Origin: Apophysomyces variabilis
Taxonomy: Eukaryota > Mucoromycota > Mucoromycetes > Mucorales > Mucoraceae
Assembly (NCBI GenBank): GCA_002749535.1
Contig: MZZL01000395.1
Location: forward strand, 512,785 to 576,784
Direction of reading: 5' to 3'
Length of the DNA: 64,000 bases
Made by a program: the position numbers and the translations under genes. Below the pieces are notes generated by a model. It searched no databases and had not been told where the DNA came from. It saw only the letters and a program-made list of their open reading frames with translations. Shown piece by piece: positions 1 through 9,008 of this stretch; positions within the stretch are counted from its first letter, which is position 1; each line of letters starts with the position of its first letter.

Positions 1-135
1 TTTCAAAAAGTAAAGTCGCAGGCTCTGAAAATCGATGTCGCTGCTTTAAAAATGTCAGTCGCATATTTTAAAAATAGATGGCGCTCTGCCTGGAAATCAA
101 AAGTCGCATGCTGAGAATAAATTTGTCGCGGAGTA
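1..135 (+). repeat. Left TIR and subterminal GTCGC array (outer ~6 bp outside window)
   Basis: This is the reverse complement of 8866-9000. GTCGC motifs begin at 15, 37, 58, 103 and 125, with a variant GGCGC at 80. The spacing is 21-23 bp, about two helical turns. Such iterated subterminal motifs are typical transposase-binding sites. That function is inferred here. Confidence 0.7.
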
Positions 136-210
136 ATTCTTGGCACTTCTGGTTATATATGTTGACGCCACTGCTCTTTTGCTGGTTTCTACTACTTTAC
201 AATTTCAAAC

Positions 211-1500
211 ATGAGTGCACAATTTTTATACGAAGATGGACAAGGAAATGTTGTCGATGAGAATGGTAGACCTGAGCCTATGGACTACATTGTTGACCAG
301 GAACAATTTGCTGTTGAGACGATTAGTTCGCATGCTCAATATTTGCAAAAGAAACCTGCTGAAAAATCTCAAACTAACGCGATGCATGTAGATAGGCCTA
401 GAGATGAGGATTATCGTATGAGAGAGGCAACCGAAAAACGTACGTATACTTCTTACACTCCTCAGGATAAGGCTAGATTCTTTAAGCTGAAGATTGAGAA
501 ATGTATAAGTGCTTCTGCTGCAGCGAAACAATTGGGCATTCATGTTCGTACAGCCCAGAGATGGGTTAAACAGTATGAGGAATGTCCTGATAGCATCTTT
601 GATACCGGTAAAAGGAAAGGTCGTAGACGCATTCTGACTGAGGAACACGTAAAGGCTGTTATCGACTTTATTGATGCTAATCCCTCTGCTGTTGTCGCTA
701 AAGTGACTGAGCATTTAATACAGCAATTTGATGGTCTTAAGGTCACGAATAGCACTGTCTATAACATCATGAGAAGAGAATGTAATCTTTCTGTGAAACA
801 AGCAGAGTTTCATTCTGTGGAGAGAAATAGTCCAGTAAAGATTGAAGAACGGCACGATTGGGTTCGCAAGTGGGAACAAACTGATATGAACTTCTTGACC
901 AATTGTGTGTTTCTTGATGAATCTGCATTTCATATAAACATGAAACGCACAAGAGCATGGTCTAAGAAAGGCACTCCTGCTATTGTTACAGTGCCGACTA
1001 CGAGGGCAAAGACTACGACTATATTGGATGCCATCTCTGCTTCAGGTTTAATTAAAGTAAGCTTGAGAGTATCAAGACCTGTTAAGAAGAGAAAGACTGG
1101 ACAGGAATATGGATATGTGAGCAGTGGCACTGTTACGGGCCACTATATTAGCTTTTTGAAAGACACTTTGGATGAAATGGACCAGTATCCACATATGAAA
1201 GGTCACTACCTCATTATGGATAACGCTCCCATTCACAAGTCTGAAGACATTGCGAAGTATATTACGTCCCGAGGTTATCGCTGTGCTTATCTTCCTTCAT
1301 ATTCTCCTGAACTCAACCCAATTGAGCAATTCTGCTCTGTAGCTAAAAGTAAACTTAAGCGTCATAGATTTCTGGAGAAAGAGACTTTATCGACCAGAAT
1401 CAGCGATGCTTGTAACAGCTTAACGTTGAGCGATTTCTGCGGTTTCGTTTCTCATTCGTGTAATTGCTGGGATAAATGTCGTAATAGGGAGAAAATGTGA
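211..1500 (+). CDS. Tc1/mariner-like DD34E transposase, left copy
   Basis: This is an intact 429-aa cut-and-paste transposase. It has an N-terminal helix-turn-helix around residues 100-128 (AAAKQLGIHVRTAQRWVKQY) and a second winged-helix-like stretch around 137-190. A DDE_3-type catalytic core follows, with D236 (FLDES), D337 (IMDNAPIH) and E372 (LNPIEQ). The last two acidic residues are separated by 34 residues, hence DD34E. The ATG at 211 opens the conserved protein and a TATA-like stretch lies at ~155. The reading frame has no breaks and is identical to the opposite copy, so it was recently active or recently homogenised. It transcribes inward, toward the LINE. Targets would be TA dinucleotides, as the right end shows. 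Confidence 0.93.
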   Translation: MSAQFLYEDGQGNVVDENGRPEPMDYIVDQEQFAVETISSHAQYLQKKPAEKSQTNAMHVDRPRDEDYRMREATEKRTYTSYTPQDKARFFKLKIEKCISASAAAKQLGIHVRTAQRWVKQYEECPDSIFDTGKRKGRRRILTEEHVKAVIDFIDANPSAVVAKVTEHLIQQFDGLKVTNSTVYNIMRRECNLSVKQAEFHSVERNSPVKIEERHDWVRKWEQTDMNFLTNCVFLDESAFHINMKRTRAWSKKGTPAIVTVPTTRAKTTTILDAISASGLIKVSLRVSRPVKKRKTGQEYGYVSSGTVTGHYISFLKDTLDEMDQYPHMKGHYLIMDNAPIHKSEDIAKYITSRGYRCAYLPSYSPELNPIEQFCSVAKSKLKRHRFLEKETLSTRISDACNSLTLSDFCGFVSHSCNCWDKCRNREKM

Positions 1501-1787
1501 TGTTGTATGGCTTCAATAACAGCCAAGAATGTACAAACATGTAAGACGTTTCTTTACAACGTAAAAAATACATAAGTAGGTACAGTGTGATATTTTGATT
1601 TCTAAGCGGCAGTACTAGTTTTTGCATATCGTGTGATATTAGTTAGTTACTAGTTGTCAGGTAAATTCTTTGGTACCCATATTCTCTTAAACTGGAAACT
1701 ATGGAGTATGTCGTGGGCCGATATGGATATCGTAATCTCAACTGGATCGCAATGGTTTTATATTATGATACGATTCAGCCCAATAGA

Positions 1788-1876
1788 TGGTACAGATGGT
1801 ACAGATGGTACAGATGGTACGGATGGTACGGATGGTACGGATGGTACGGATGGTACGGATGGTACGGATGGTACGG
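1788..1876 (+). repeat. 9-bp minisatellite (GATGGTACR-type), about 10 units
   Basis: Tandem units of GATGGTACA/GATGGTACG end the left arm. Similarity with the right arm stops at this array. The continuous frame through it reads (DGT)n and is an artefact of the 9-bp period. Confidence 0.92.
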
Positions 1877-2129
1877 TGAAAATCTAAAATTTTTATTAAT
1901 GACGGTGAACACACGCTTGTTTAAGCCTAATTGCTCTCGTCCGGTCTGTAAAGGAACAGTCCATTAAAAAACCCTGAACAGTGGAACAGGGAAAAGGGAA
2001 AGAGAAACAACACAATGGAAGATGGGAAAGGCAAAAAGATAGTTATATGGAAGGAGAAGGGTAGAGGAAGAATATGAAAATGAAAATGAAAACAAAGAGA
2101 TGACTTTTTAGAAGAAGAATCCTGAGGCT
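1877..2129. other. Unique spacer between left arm and LINE 3' end
   Basis: Non-coding, purine-rich DNA (AAGGGAAAGAG-type runs) between the minisatellite and the LINE tail. It has no counterpart in the right arm and no recognisable gene. Confidence 0.5.
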
Positions 2130-2177
2130 TTTTTTTGTTTTTTTTTGTTTTTTTTTAATAATCATAATAAAGACGGG

Positions 2178-4371
2178 TCAAGGGGGAGTGTCTTCCAGCC
2201 ACTTCAGAAGTGGGAGTCCGAGGGCAGGGTCAAATGGAGGGCAGGGTTTTCCATGGCAGTAGTAGTCGATTTGCACAAGGGTTTGGCAGAGGATGGGCCA
2301 GATGCAGCGCCAGTAGGCTTGGCGTCGTGCAGATGAGGGCCGAGCTTTTGGAAGCTGGTTCAGTATGTAGGAGATCGGATCAGCAGTGACAGAAGGTGAA
2401 AGGTGGAGTCGATTGTGAAGGCGGAGGCAAGTGGTAAGATGGGATTTGCTGGTATGGCCTGTTTTGCATTGGCATTGCTGCGGTTTACCAGGCAACCATC
2501 CGAGCCGCCATCTAATGCAGCGACTGCGTTCATGGTTTGCCATAGGTAGCCAGAGGATCGGATCCACCCCCAACGCTGGACGGCAAGCTCGGAGTAACTT
2601 TGACGCTGGCTGGGAGCATCGGGCCTCATATGTGGTCTGTAGAAGCTGGCGAGCGGTTTGTTTGAGTGTACGTGCGGTGATGGCAGAGTAGGGGGATGGG
2701 AGCTGAATCCAGAGACGAGTACGGGTCAATTGTTGCCAGTGGCTCTGAGAGTTGGCAAGTAAGGTGGGCAGGAGGAGAGAAATGAGGGTATCATTGGGAA
2801 GATGTAGCGAACGGAGAATAAACTTTGCTTGGAGGATGGAGATGCGATCGGTCATAGCAGGGAGTTTGGCGATATGTTGCATCACCTTGGTACTAGAAGT
2901 GCAATGTCCACCATAAATCATCCGCAGGCAGTTGTCCTGTGCAGCTTCCAGATGTTTAATGTCTCTAGCGCTAAAGGTGCTGATAGCCAGGCCATATTCG
3001 AGACATGGTCGGATAAATTGCTGGTAAATGCGGCAGGCAAGCAAACGAGGTAGACCTGTAGGGCTCAAACCAATGCCATGAAGGACGCGCATGGAGGAGA
3101 GAGCAGAGGAGGAGTTACTGGTGACAAGCTGTTGTGCGTCGATATTTCCCTTGCCATTGAAAGGAACACCAAGGTATTTGAAGTGTTGTTCGCAGGGTAT
3201 GACAGTATTATAGAGTTGCAGCGGGGGACAGGGATTGGGGGCCTCGGTGAAGTCATACAAGACCACACACTTGCTTGGGTTCCACCTATATCCGAGCTGG
3301 ATGCTATGGTTCTCACATTTTTGGAGGAGAACTGGCATTGACTCCCAGGTACCAATTAGAGCCACGTCGTCGGCATACAGGAGGCAATTTAGTTGGTTAG
3401 GCAGACTATATACGGTGGGTGTATGGGAAGAAAGAAAATCAGAGTGAGAGGGATTTGGTAAGGACAGAGGGGCGGAAGGATAAGTGCGAAGGGTTTGAGG
3501 TAAATCATTGATGTAAACAGAATATAAAAAGGGAGAAAGGACTGAGCCTTGCAGAACACCTGTGACAGGGCAAAACCGGCGAGAGGCAACATTGGACAAG
3601 AGAACTTCTATAAAAACGTCGTCAAACAATGATTTCAAAAGAGCTAGAAGGGGAGGGGGAGAGTAGACTGTAAGAGCTCGCCATATAATACGGCGGTCAA
3701 CCATGTCATATGCAGATTTTATATCAAGGAATGCTAGTACCGGTGATGCTCCATGTCTCACTTTGTGAATTAGACATAGTTCTTGTAGAGCCAAGGCCTG
3801 ATCTAGCGCACTGCGAGCAGGTCGGAAACCGCCTTGTGCCATATCCAGCTGTGGAAACGCCGCAGACAGTGGTTGTTGAAGGCAATATTCCATGACTTTG
3901 CGGATAACGGACGTCAGGCTGATGGGTCGATAGTTGGCGGGATCGGTGACTGGGCCTTTCTTATAGATAGGCACAACTTGAGCAATACGCCACAATGTGG
4001 GTGTTTTGGACCACAACCAGCATACATTGAAAAGATCAGCTAGGACAGGGGCGATGTGGTCAAGGATAGGTTTTAGCATTTCACTGAATATGATCAGGTC
4101 CAGGTGCTTTGCGTACTGGAAGACGCTTGAGGGCTTCAGTCACAGACCCAAGATTGAACGGGCTGTTATCAATATGCGAGAAACTGCGAAGAGGAAGGGT
4201 ATCTGACCAGATAGTCCCAGAGGCAGCGTTTACCATAGGTATATTGTCTTCCAAGAGGTGTCCGTTATAGACTCCCTCAAGGTGACTGGCCATTCGATCT
4301 GCTGCAGCCTGTGGACCTGCAGGGTCGGAGAAGCTGGGATGAAGAGTTCGTCCCCGACGTATGCGTTTCAT
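2178..4371 (-). pseudogene. LINE ORF2 reverse transcriptase domain, frame-disrupted
   Basis: The RT begins after an in-frame TGA at 4444-4446, which separates it from the endonuclease in the same frame. It continues as ...RKAPGPDHI (conserved RT motif) to 4081. A one-base frameshift there moves the rest (MLKPILDHIAP..., 4079-2178) into another frame. Visible RT motifs are YRPISLTSV, ARSALDQALALQ, GVLQGSVLSPFLYSVYIND and the catalytic LLYADDVALIG. The C-terminal tail has a Cys/His cluster (CQCKTGH...HLTTC) as in many LINE ORF2 proteins. With one stop and one frameshift this copy should not make a full ORF2 protein. A sequencing error at either site cannot be excluded. Confidence 0.85.
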
Positions 4372-4443
4372 CGTGGCCGTGGCAGAGTGAAAGTCACCAT
4401 TGGCAAGCTTATTGCAGAATGCTCGCCATGTTTGATATCTGCG

Positions 4444-5556
4444 TCAGTTAATGGCTTTTCTGACATTGGCGCTGGCTTTTTGATGCCGTAGCCACCATGT
4501 TAGTTTTGCGGTTCCCATTGCTCTTCTCCATTTCTTGTAGCAGTATTCTCTATGTTGTACAAGGCGGTCTAACTCATCAGTCCAAAATTCATGGTGGTGG
4601 CGAAGAGAGCGTTGCTGGGGGCCAACGGTTTTATCCAATGCTTGGTAAATCGCGTCATTGAATTTTGCCGCTAAGGCGTCTATGCCGTCAAGAGTGAGAG
4701 CAAGGGGCGGATTGCTGAGCAGGAGCTGAAGTTGTTGCCTAAGAGGCTCAATGTTGGAACGGAACTGCTGGACGTACTGGGTGAAGATATGGTCATTAGC
4801 TAGTTTGCTAAGGCGCCATAAGCGACGGGAAGATACGGTGGGGGGAGGTGCTGGAGTGGTGCTGTCAAATGTAAGGTGAACTAGTTTATGGTCGGATCCA
4901 AGAGAGAGATCATCCCTAATGCACATGGAGGGGTTGAGGAGAGGGTTAGCACTAATATACCAGTCAATGATACTAGATCCATTATATCGGAGCAGGGTTG
5001 GTTGACCGAACGCCAATGTAGAATTCCATAGCGTAAAGCCATTTTCCTTTATCCAATTGGCAACTAGCGTTCCACGGGGATTGGAGGCATGGTCGCCCAG
5101 TAAGCGCCCTACACGGGCGTTGAAATCGCCGCAAAAGATAGTATTCGATGTACTAGGGTGTTGGAGCGCGAGGTGATTAAGAATTTCGAGGGCAAATGTG
5201 TCGGATATAGAGGGAGGCAGATAAACGCAGTGGATGAGTATCTCAGCTAATGTGCATGTCAGATGGTATGGGGAATAGGTCGGGTCGGGATCAGGAATAA
5301 AGTTGACTGGGTAAGTACAGGAGGGATTAATAAGTAGGCTTATTCCCATTTGTCCGCGGAAACGGTTGTGGTTAGTATGGGTGCCGTAGACGTGATGTTG
5401 AGTCCAGTGGGTGAGGTATTGGTTAGGAGAAAGGAGCCAGGTTTCAGTGATGAAAAGAAGAGGGGAGTTCTGTGTATGAGTTAGTATAGATCCAATGGCT
5501 TGTTTGCGAAGCCCAGTAGCATTAAAAATGGTTAGAGTGATGTTATCGATACTCAT
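4444..5556 (-). CDS. LINE ORF2 N-terminal part: apurinic-type endonuclease domain
   Basis: This 370-aa frame shows the exonuclease-endonuclease-phosphatase fold signatures. They are an N-terminal FNATGLRKQAI stretch, LLFITETWL (the catalytic E), GDFNARVG (the D/N pair) and GSDHKLV (the SDH motif). The domain would nick target DNA to prime reverse transcription. Its ATG overlaps the ORF1 stop codon (ATGA at 5556-5553), so translation is probably by termination-reinitiation. It ends at a TGA, beyond which the same frame continues with RT-linker sequence. It is therefore really the 5' half of a broken ORF2. Confidence 0.85.
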   Translation of the reverse strand: MSIDNITLTIFNATGLRKQAIGSILTHTQNSPLLFITETWLLSPNQYLTHWTQHHVYGTHTNHNRFRGQMGISLLINPSCTYPVNFIPDPDPTYSPYHLTCTLAEILIHCVYLPPSISDTFALEILNHLALQHPSTSNTIFCGDFNARVGRLLGDHASNPRGTLVANWIKENGFTLWNSTLAFGQPTLLRYNGSSIIDWYISANPLLNPSMCIRDDLSLGSDHKLVHLTFDSTTPAPPPTVSSRRLWRLSKLANDHIFTQYVQQFRSNIEPLRQQLQLLLSNPPLALTLDGIDALAAKFNDAIYQALDKTVGPQQRSLRHHHEFWTDELDRLVQHREYCYKKWRRAMGTAKLTWWLRHQKASANVRKAIN

Positions 5557-6857
5557 TCAGACAGATTGTCGGAGGAGTCATTCATTGAGGTGTCGGCATC
5601 GTCTTTAGGGAGTTGGAAAAAGTCACAGTCGTCTGCATGGTTATTCCAGCGACTGGATAGAAGCTGTTTAAGATCTTCAATTGGGATCCAACCATTCTCA
5701 GCAAAGGTTCGGGCAACTGCGTATTTAACGGGAGGACGGATATACTGGAGGGCTTTAGCCATGCGGTCGCAGTGCACCTCAAAAGCAATTTGGGATCGTT
5801 CCATAGTTGGTTTATCTTTGTATTTCGGGTCGCGGAGATTCACAGGGTCCAGAGGATCATACGTCAATGGTGTGATCCCGAAGCGGTTCAATTGATCAAG
5901 GAGTGTCTGTTCAAAGTCGTTATGAATTAGGAGAGCAATTACCTGACGGTCGGGGTAATGAATGTCTAAAATGCGGCTATTATCGATGCCTAGTTTGCGT
6001 AGGCGAGCCCGCATCTGGCCTGTAGGAATGCGGGCCCGAGCCGGAAGATATAGGTACTTGAAGCCATGAGTAATGGTGGGAGGTATGAAAGCGCGTGCGG
6101 CTGCTGCTTGACGACGCTGTTGCATCTCAGGCGAGGGCTGTGGTCGTTGTTTTGGGAGTGGACGAGCCCATTGAGAGGTTAAGGACGTTTGTGTTGTAGG
6201 TGGAAGCGGTGGAAATTGGGTGTCATATTGGGAATCTACTGTAGTTGTTGTGGTGCCATTGGCCAGTTGAGCGCGAAGTTGTCTTTCAGTATGTTCCAAT
6301 TCAGCAATTCTGCGCTGGGCAGTGGCAAGTTCCTTTTGAAGCTGGCAGAGCTGTTCATAGATAGTGTCATGTTCCAGCAATTTCTGCCGTTGGCTGTTCA
6401 ATTCCTCCATGATCTGAGTCATGAAGCTTGGGAGACTTTCGTGGTGTTCAAAGGTAAGTGGTTGCAGTTCACGTTGAGTTTGGGTCAAGGTTGGCATGTG
6501 TTGCACTGGGTTTGGTGTTTGCACATTTAGATCGAGAGGGTCCTGTGAGTTCCATTGAGATAGGTAACCTGAGATTTCATTTTCAGGCGAAGATTCGCGT
6601 GGTTGGTTGCTCTTTACGGCAGCTATCAACGTTCTGATAGTGAGGTGATTGAAAGTTTTGTAGCACGGTGGTTTACAGCGAAATATAGGCTGTGGTTGGG
6701 TGGCATGGCTGGTTCCATTTCGACGAATTTTACCAGTGATATTGCAGGAAGGGCAGATAAGATGTTTACGATAGGTGTCAAAGTCCTTCTCGAGGAGAGC
6801 AGCCTCCTCGGTGGAGAGAGCGGGAACTCGTTGTCTGGAGCCTTGGACAGGCGACAT
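5553..6857 (-). CDS. LINE ORF1 (nucleic-acid-binding protein)
   Basis: This is an intact 434-aa ORF upstream of, and overlapping by 4 bp, the endonuclease ORF. The N-terminus has a Cys-rich element, CPSCNITGKIRRNGT...FRCKPPC, which resembles a zinc ribbon. A central Gln/Glu-rich coiled coil (about residues 140-200, QELLEHD...AELEHTERQLRAQLAN-like heptads) would support multimerisation. The C-terminal half (FKYLYLPARARIPTGQMRARLRKLG...) has the look of a small RNA-binding fold and then an acidic tail ending in NLSE. Its position and architecture match ORF1 proteins of LINEs that coat the element RNA. The family beyond this is not recognised. Confidence 0.75.
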   Translation of the reverse strand: MSPVQGSRQRVPALSTEEAALLEKDFDTYRKHLICPSCNITGKIRRNGTSHATQPQPIFRCKPPCYKTFNHLTIRTLIAAVKSNQPRESSPENEISGYLSQWNSQDPLDLNVQTPNPVQHMPTLTQTQRELQPLTFEHHESLPSFMTQIMEELNSQRQKLLEHDTIYEQLCQLQKELATAQRRIAELEHTERQLRAQLANGTTTTTVDSQYDTQFPPLPPTTQTSLTSQWARPLPKQRPQPSPEMQQRRQAAAARAFIPPTITHGFKYLYLPARARIPTGQMRARLRKLGIDNSRILDIHYPDRQVIALLIHNDFEQTLLDQLNRFGITPLTYDPLDPVNLRDPKYKDKPTMERSQIAFEVHCDRMAKALQYIRPPVKYAVARTFAENGWIPIEDLKQLLSSRWNNHADDCDFFQLPKDDADTSMNDSSDNLSE

Positions 6858-7043
6858 CGCTTGTGAAATACGAGCGAAAGAAGGTGGCAGTTGTGTAGTG
6901 GGAAGGAGCAGAAGTGGGGACAGTTGAGAAGGATGACGTGTGGCAGTAATTGTTTGTATGTTTTGTTTAATGCTTTGGTGTTTTTTTTTACTATGAAACT
7001 ACACTGATGGTACCCAAAAGTGTAGGATAGCGGAAAAAGAGTT

Positions 7044-7214
7044 CTGTACCATCTGTACCATCCGTACCATCTGTACCATCCGTACCATCTGTACCATCCG
7101 TACCATCCGTACCATCCGTACCATCCGTACCATCCGTACCATCCGTACCATCCGTACCATCCGTACCATCCGTACCATCCGTACCATCCGTACCATCTGT
7201 ACCATCTGTACCAT
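7044..7214 (-). repeat. 9-bp minisatellite, right arm, about 19 units
   Basis: Same repeat as at 1788-1876 in inverted orientation (GTACCATCC/GTACCATCT on +), but roughly twice as long. The arms are otherwise identical, so the array length changed after the arms were formed or homogenised. Confidence 0.92.
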
Positions 7215-7500
7215 CTATTGGGCTGAATCGTATCATAATATAAAACCATTGCGATCCAGTTGAGATTACGATATCCATATCGGCCCACGACATACTCCAT
7301 AGTTTCCAGTTTAAGAGAATATGGGTACCAAAGAATTTACCTGACAACTAGTAACTAACTAATATCACACGATATGCAAAAACTAGTACTGCCGCTTAGA
7401 AATCAAAATATCACACTGTACCTACTTATGTATTTTTTACGTTGTAAAGAAACGTCTTACATGTTTGTACATTCTTGGCTGTTATTGAAGCCATACAACA

Positions 7501-8790
7501 TCACATTTTCTCCCTATTACGACATTTATCCCAGCAATTACACGAATGAGAAACGAAACCGCAGAAATCGCTCAACGTTAAGCTGTTACAAGCATCGCTG
7601 ATTCTGGTCGATAAAGTCTCTTTCTCCAGAAATCTATGACGCTTAAGTTTACTTTTAGCTACAGAGCAGAATTGCTCAATTGGGTTGAGTTCAGGAGAAT
7701 ATGAAGGAAGATAAGCACAGCGATAACCTCGGGACGTAATATACTTCGCAATGTCTTCAGACTTGTGAATGGGAGCGTTATCCATAATGAGGTAGTGACC
7801 TTTCATATGTGGATACTGGTCCATTTCATCCAAAGTGTCTTTCAAAAAGCTAATATAGTGGCCCGTAACAGTGCCACTGCTCACATATCCATATTCCTGT
7901 CCAGTCTTTCTCTTCTTAACAGGTCTTGATACTCTCAAGCTTACTTTAATTAAACCTGAAGCAGAGATGGCATCCAATATAGTCGTAGTCTTTGCCCTCG
8001 TAGTCGGCACTGTAACAATAGCAGGAGTGCCTTTCTTAGACCATGCTCTTGTGCGTTTCATGTTTATATGAAATGCAGATTCATCAAGAAACACACAATT
8101 GGTCAAGAAGTTCATATCAGTTTGTTCCCACTTGCGAACCCAATCGTGCCGTTCTTCAATCTTTACTGGACTATTTCTCTCCACAGAATGAAACTCTGCT
8201 TGTTTCACAGAAAGATTACATTCTCTTCTCATGATGTTATAGACAGTGCTATTCGTGACCTTAAGACCATCAAATTGCTGTATTAAATGCTCAGTCACTT
8301 TAGCGACAACAGCAGAGGGATTAGCATCAATAAAGTCGATAACAGCCTTTACGTGTTCCTCAGTCAGAATGCGTCTACGACCTTTCCTTTTACCGGTATC
8401 AAAGATGCTATCAGGACATTCCTCATACTGTTTAACCCATCTCTGGGCTGTACGAACATGAATGCCCAATTGTTTCGCTGCAGCAGAAGCACTTATACAT
8501 TTCTCAATCTTCAGCTTAAAGAATCTAGCCTTATCCTGAGGAGTGTAAGAAGTATACGTACGTTTTTCGGTTGCCTCTCTCATACGATAATCCTCATCTC
8601 TAGGCCTATCTACATGCATCGCGTTAGTTTGAGATTTTTCAGCAGGTTTCTTTTGCAAATATTGAGCATGCGAACTAATCGTCTCAACAGCAAATTGTTC
8701 CTGGTCAACAATGTAGTCCATAGGCTCAGGTCTACCATTCTCATCGACAACATTTCCTTGTCCATCTTCGTATAAAAATTGTGCACTCAT
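7501..8790 (-). CDS. Tc1/mariner-like DD34E transposase, right copy
   Basis: The encoded 429-aa protein is identical to that at 211-1500, and its coordinates are an exact mirror (9001-x). It has the same helix-turn-helix region and the same D236/D337/E372 catalytic triad. It also reads inward, so the two transposase genes converge on the LINE. Identity of the coding arms implies recent duplication or gene conversion between the arms. Confidence 0.93.
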   Translation of the reverse strand: MSAQFLYEDGQGNVVDENGRPEPMDYIVDQEQFAVETISSHAQYLQKKPAEKSQTNAMHVDRPRDEDYRMREATEKRTYTSYTPQDKARFFKLKIEKCISASAAAKQLGIHVRTAQRWVKQYEECPDSIFDTGKRKGRRRILTEEHVKAVIDFIDANPSAVVAKVTEHLIQQFDGLKVTNSTVYNIMRRECNLSVKQAEFHSVERNSPVKIEERHDWVRKWEQTDMNFLTNCVFLDESAFHINMKRTRAWSKKGTPAIVTVPTTRAKTTTILDAISASGLIKVSLRVSRPVKKRKTGQEYGYVSSGTVTGHYISFLKDTLDEMDQYPHMKGHYLIMDNAPIHKSEDIAKYITSRGYRCAYLPSYSPELNPIEQFCSVAKSKLKRHRFLEKETLSTRISDACNSLTLSDFCGFVSHSCNCWDKCRNREKM

Positions 8791-8865
8791 GTTTGAAATT
8801 GTAAAGTAGTAGAAACCAGCAAAAGAGCAGTGGCGTCAACATATATAACCAGAAGTGCCAAGAAT

Positions 8866-9008
8866 TACTCCGCGACAAATTTATTCTCAGCATGCGACTT
8901 TTGATTTCCAGGCAGAGCGCCATCTATTTTTAAAATATGCGACTGACATTTTTAAAGCAGCGACATCGATTTTCAGAGCCTGCGACTTTACTTTTTGAAA
9001 ACACTGTA
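8866..9008 (-). repeat. Right TIR with GTCGC array and flanking TA
   Basis: The outer tip reads (minus strand) TA then CAGTGTTTTCAAAAAGTAAAG. It is followed by GTCGC motifs mirrored from the left arm at ~22-bp steps. The TIR shares CAGTGTTT...AAAG...GTCGCA with the ends of the decayed element at 31134-36978, so both belong to one family. Confidence 0.82.

Larger units (their letters stand above)
2130..6900 (-). mobile_element. Non-LTR (LINE-type) retrotransposon with A-rich 3' tail
   Basis: Read on the minus strand, the element runs ORF1 (6857-5553), endonuclease (5556-4444), RT (4371-2178) and then an A-rich 3' tail at ~2130-2160 (interrupted A8-9 runs after a TTTATTATG context). Endonuclease and RT order, lack of LTRs and the A-rich tail identify a non-LTR retroelement. 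The 5' limit is approximate; the region up to ~6990 is non-coding. The RT part carries an in-frame stop and a frameshift, so this copy is probably dead. Confidence 0.85.
1..9008. mobile_element. Composite Tc1/mariner-type element: two inverted transposase arms around a LINE
   Basis: Bases 1 to ~1876 are the reverse complement of ~7040 to 9000, with position x pairing with 9001-x up to the minisatellites. The right outer end is a TIR that finishes in CACTG at 9006, followed by TA, the Tc1/mariner target dinucleotide. The left TIR is cut by the window edge, with about 6 bp missing. No inward-facing TIR is seen at the inner end of either arm. The two transposase genes therefore sit inside one TIR-bounded unit rather than in two complete transposons. 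The interior is occupied by a LINE. It could be a true macro-transposon, or two head-to-head Tc1 copies that lost their inner ends by deletion or by LINE insertion. Confidence 0.75.

Noticed and set aside
226..714. 162-codon ORF antisense to the transposase (also 8287-8775)
   Set aside because: Shadow frame of the conserved transposase gene.
6991..7347. Long frames with (DGT)n or (WYG/MVR)n repeats, also at 1654-1967
   Set aside because: They arise because the 9-bp minisatellite is a multiple of three and stays open in several frames; no start context, no domain.
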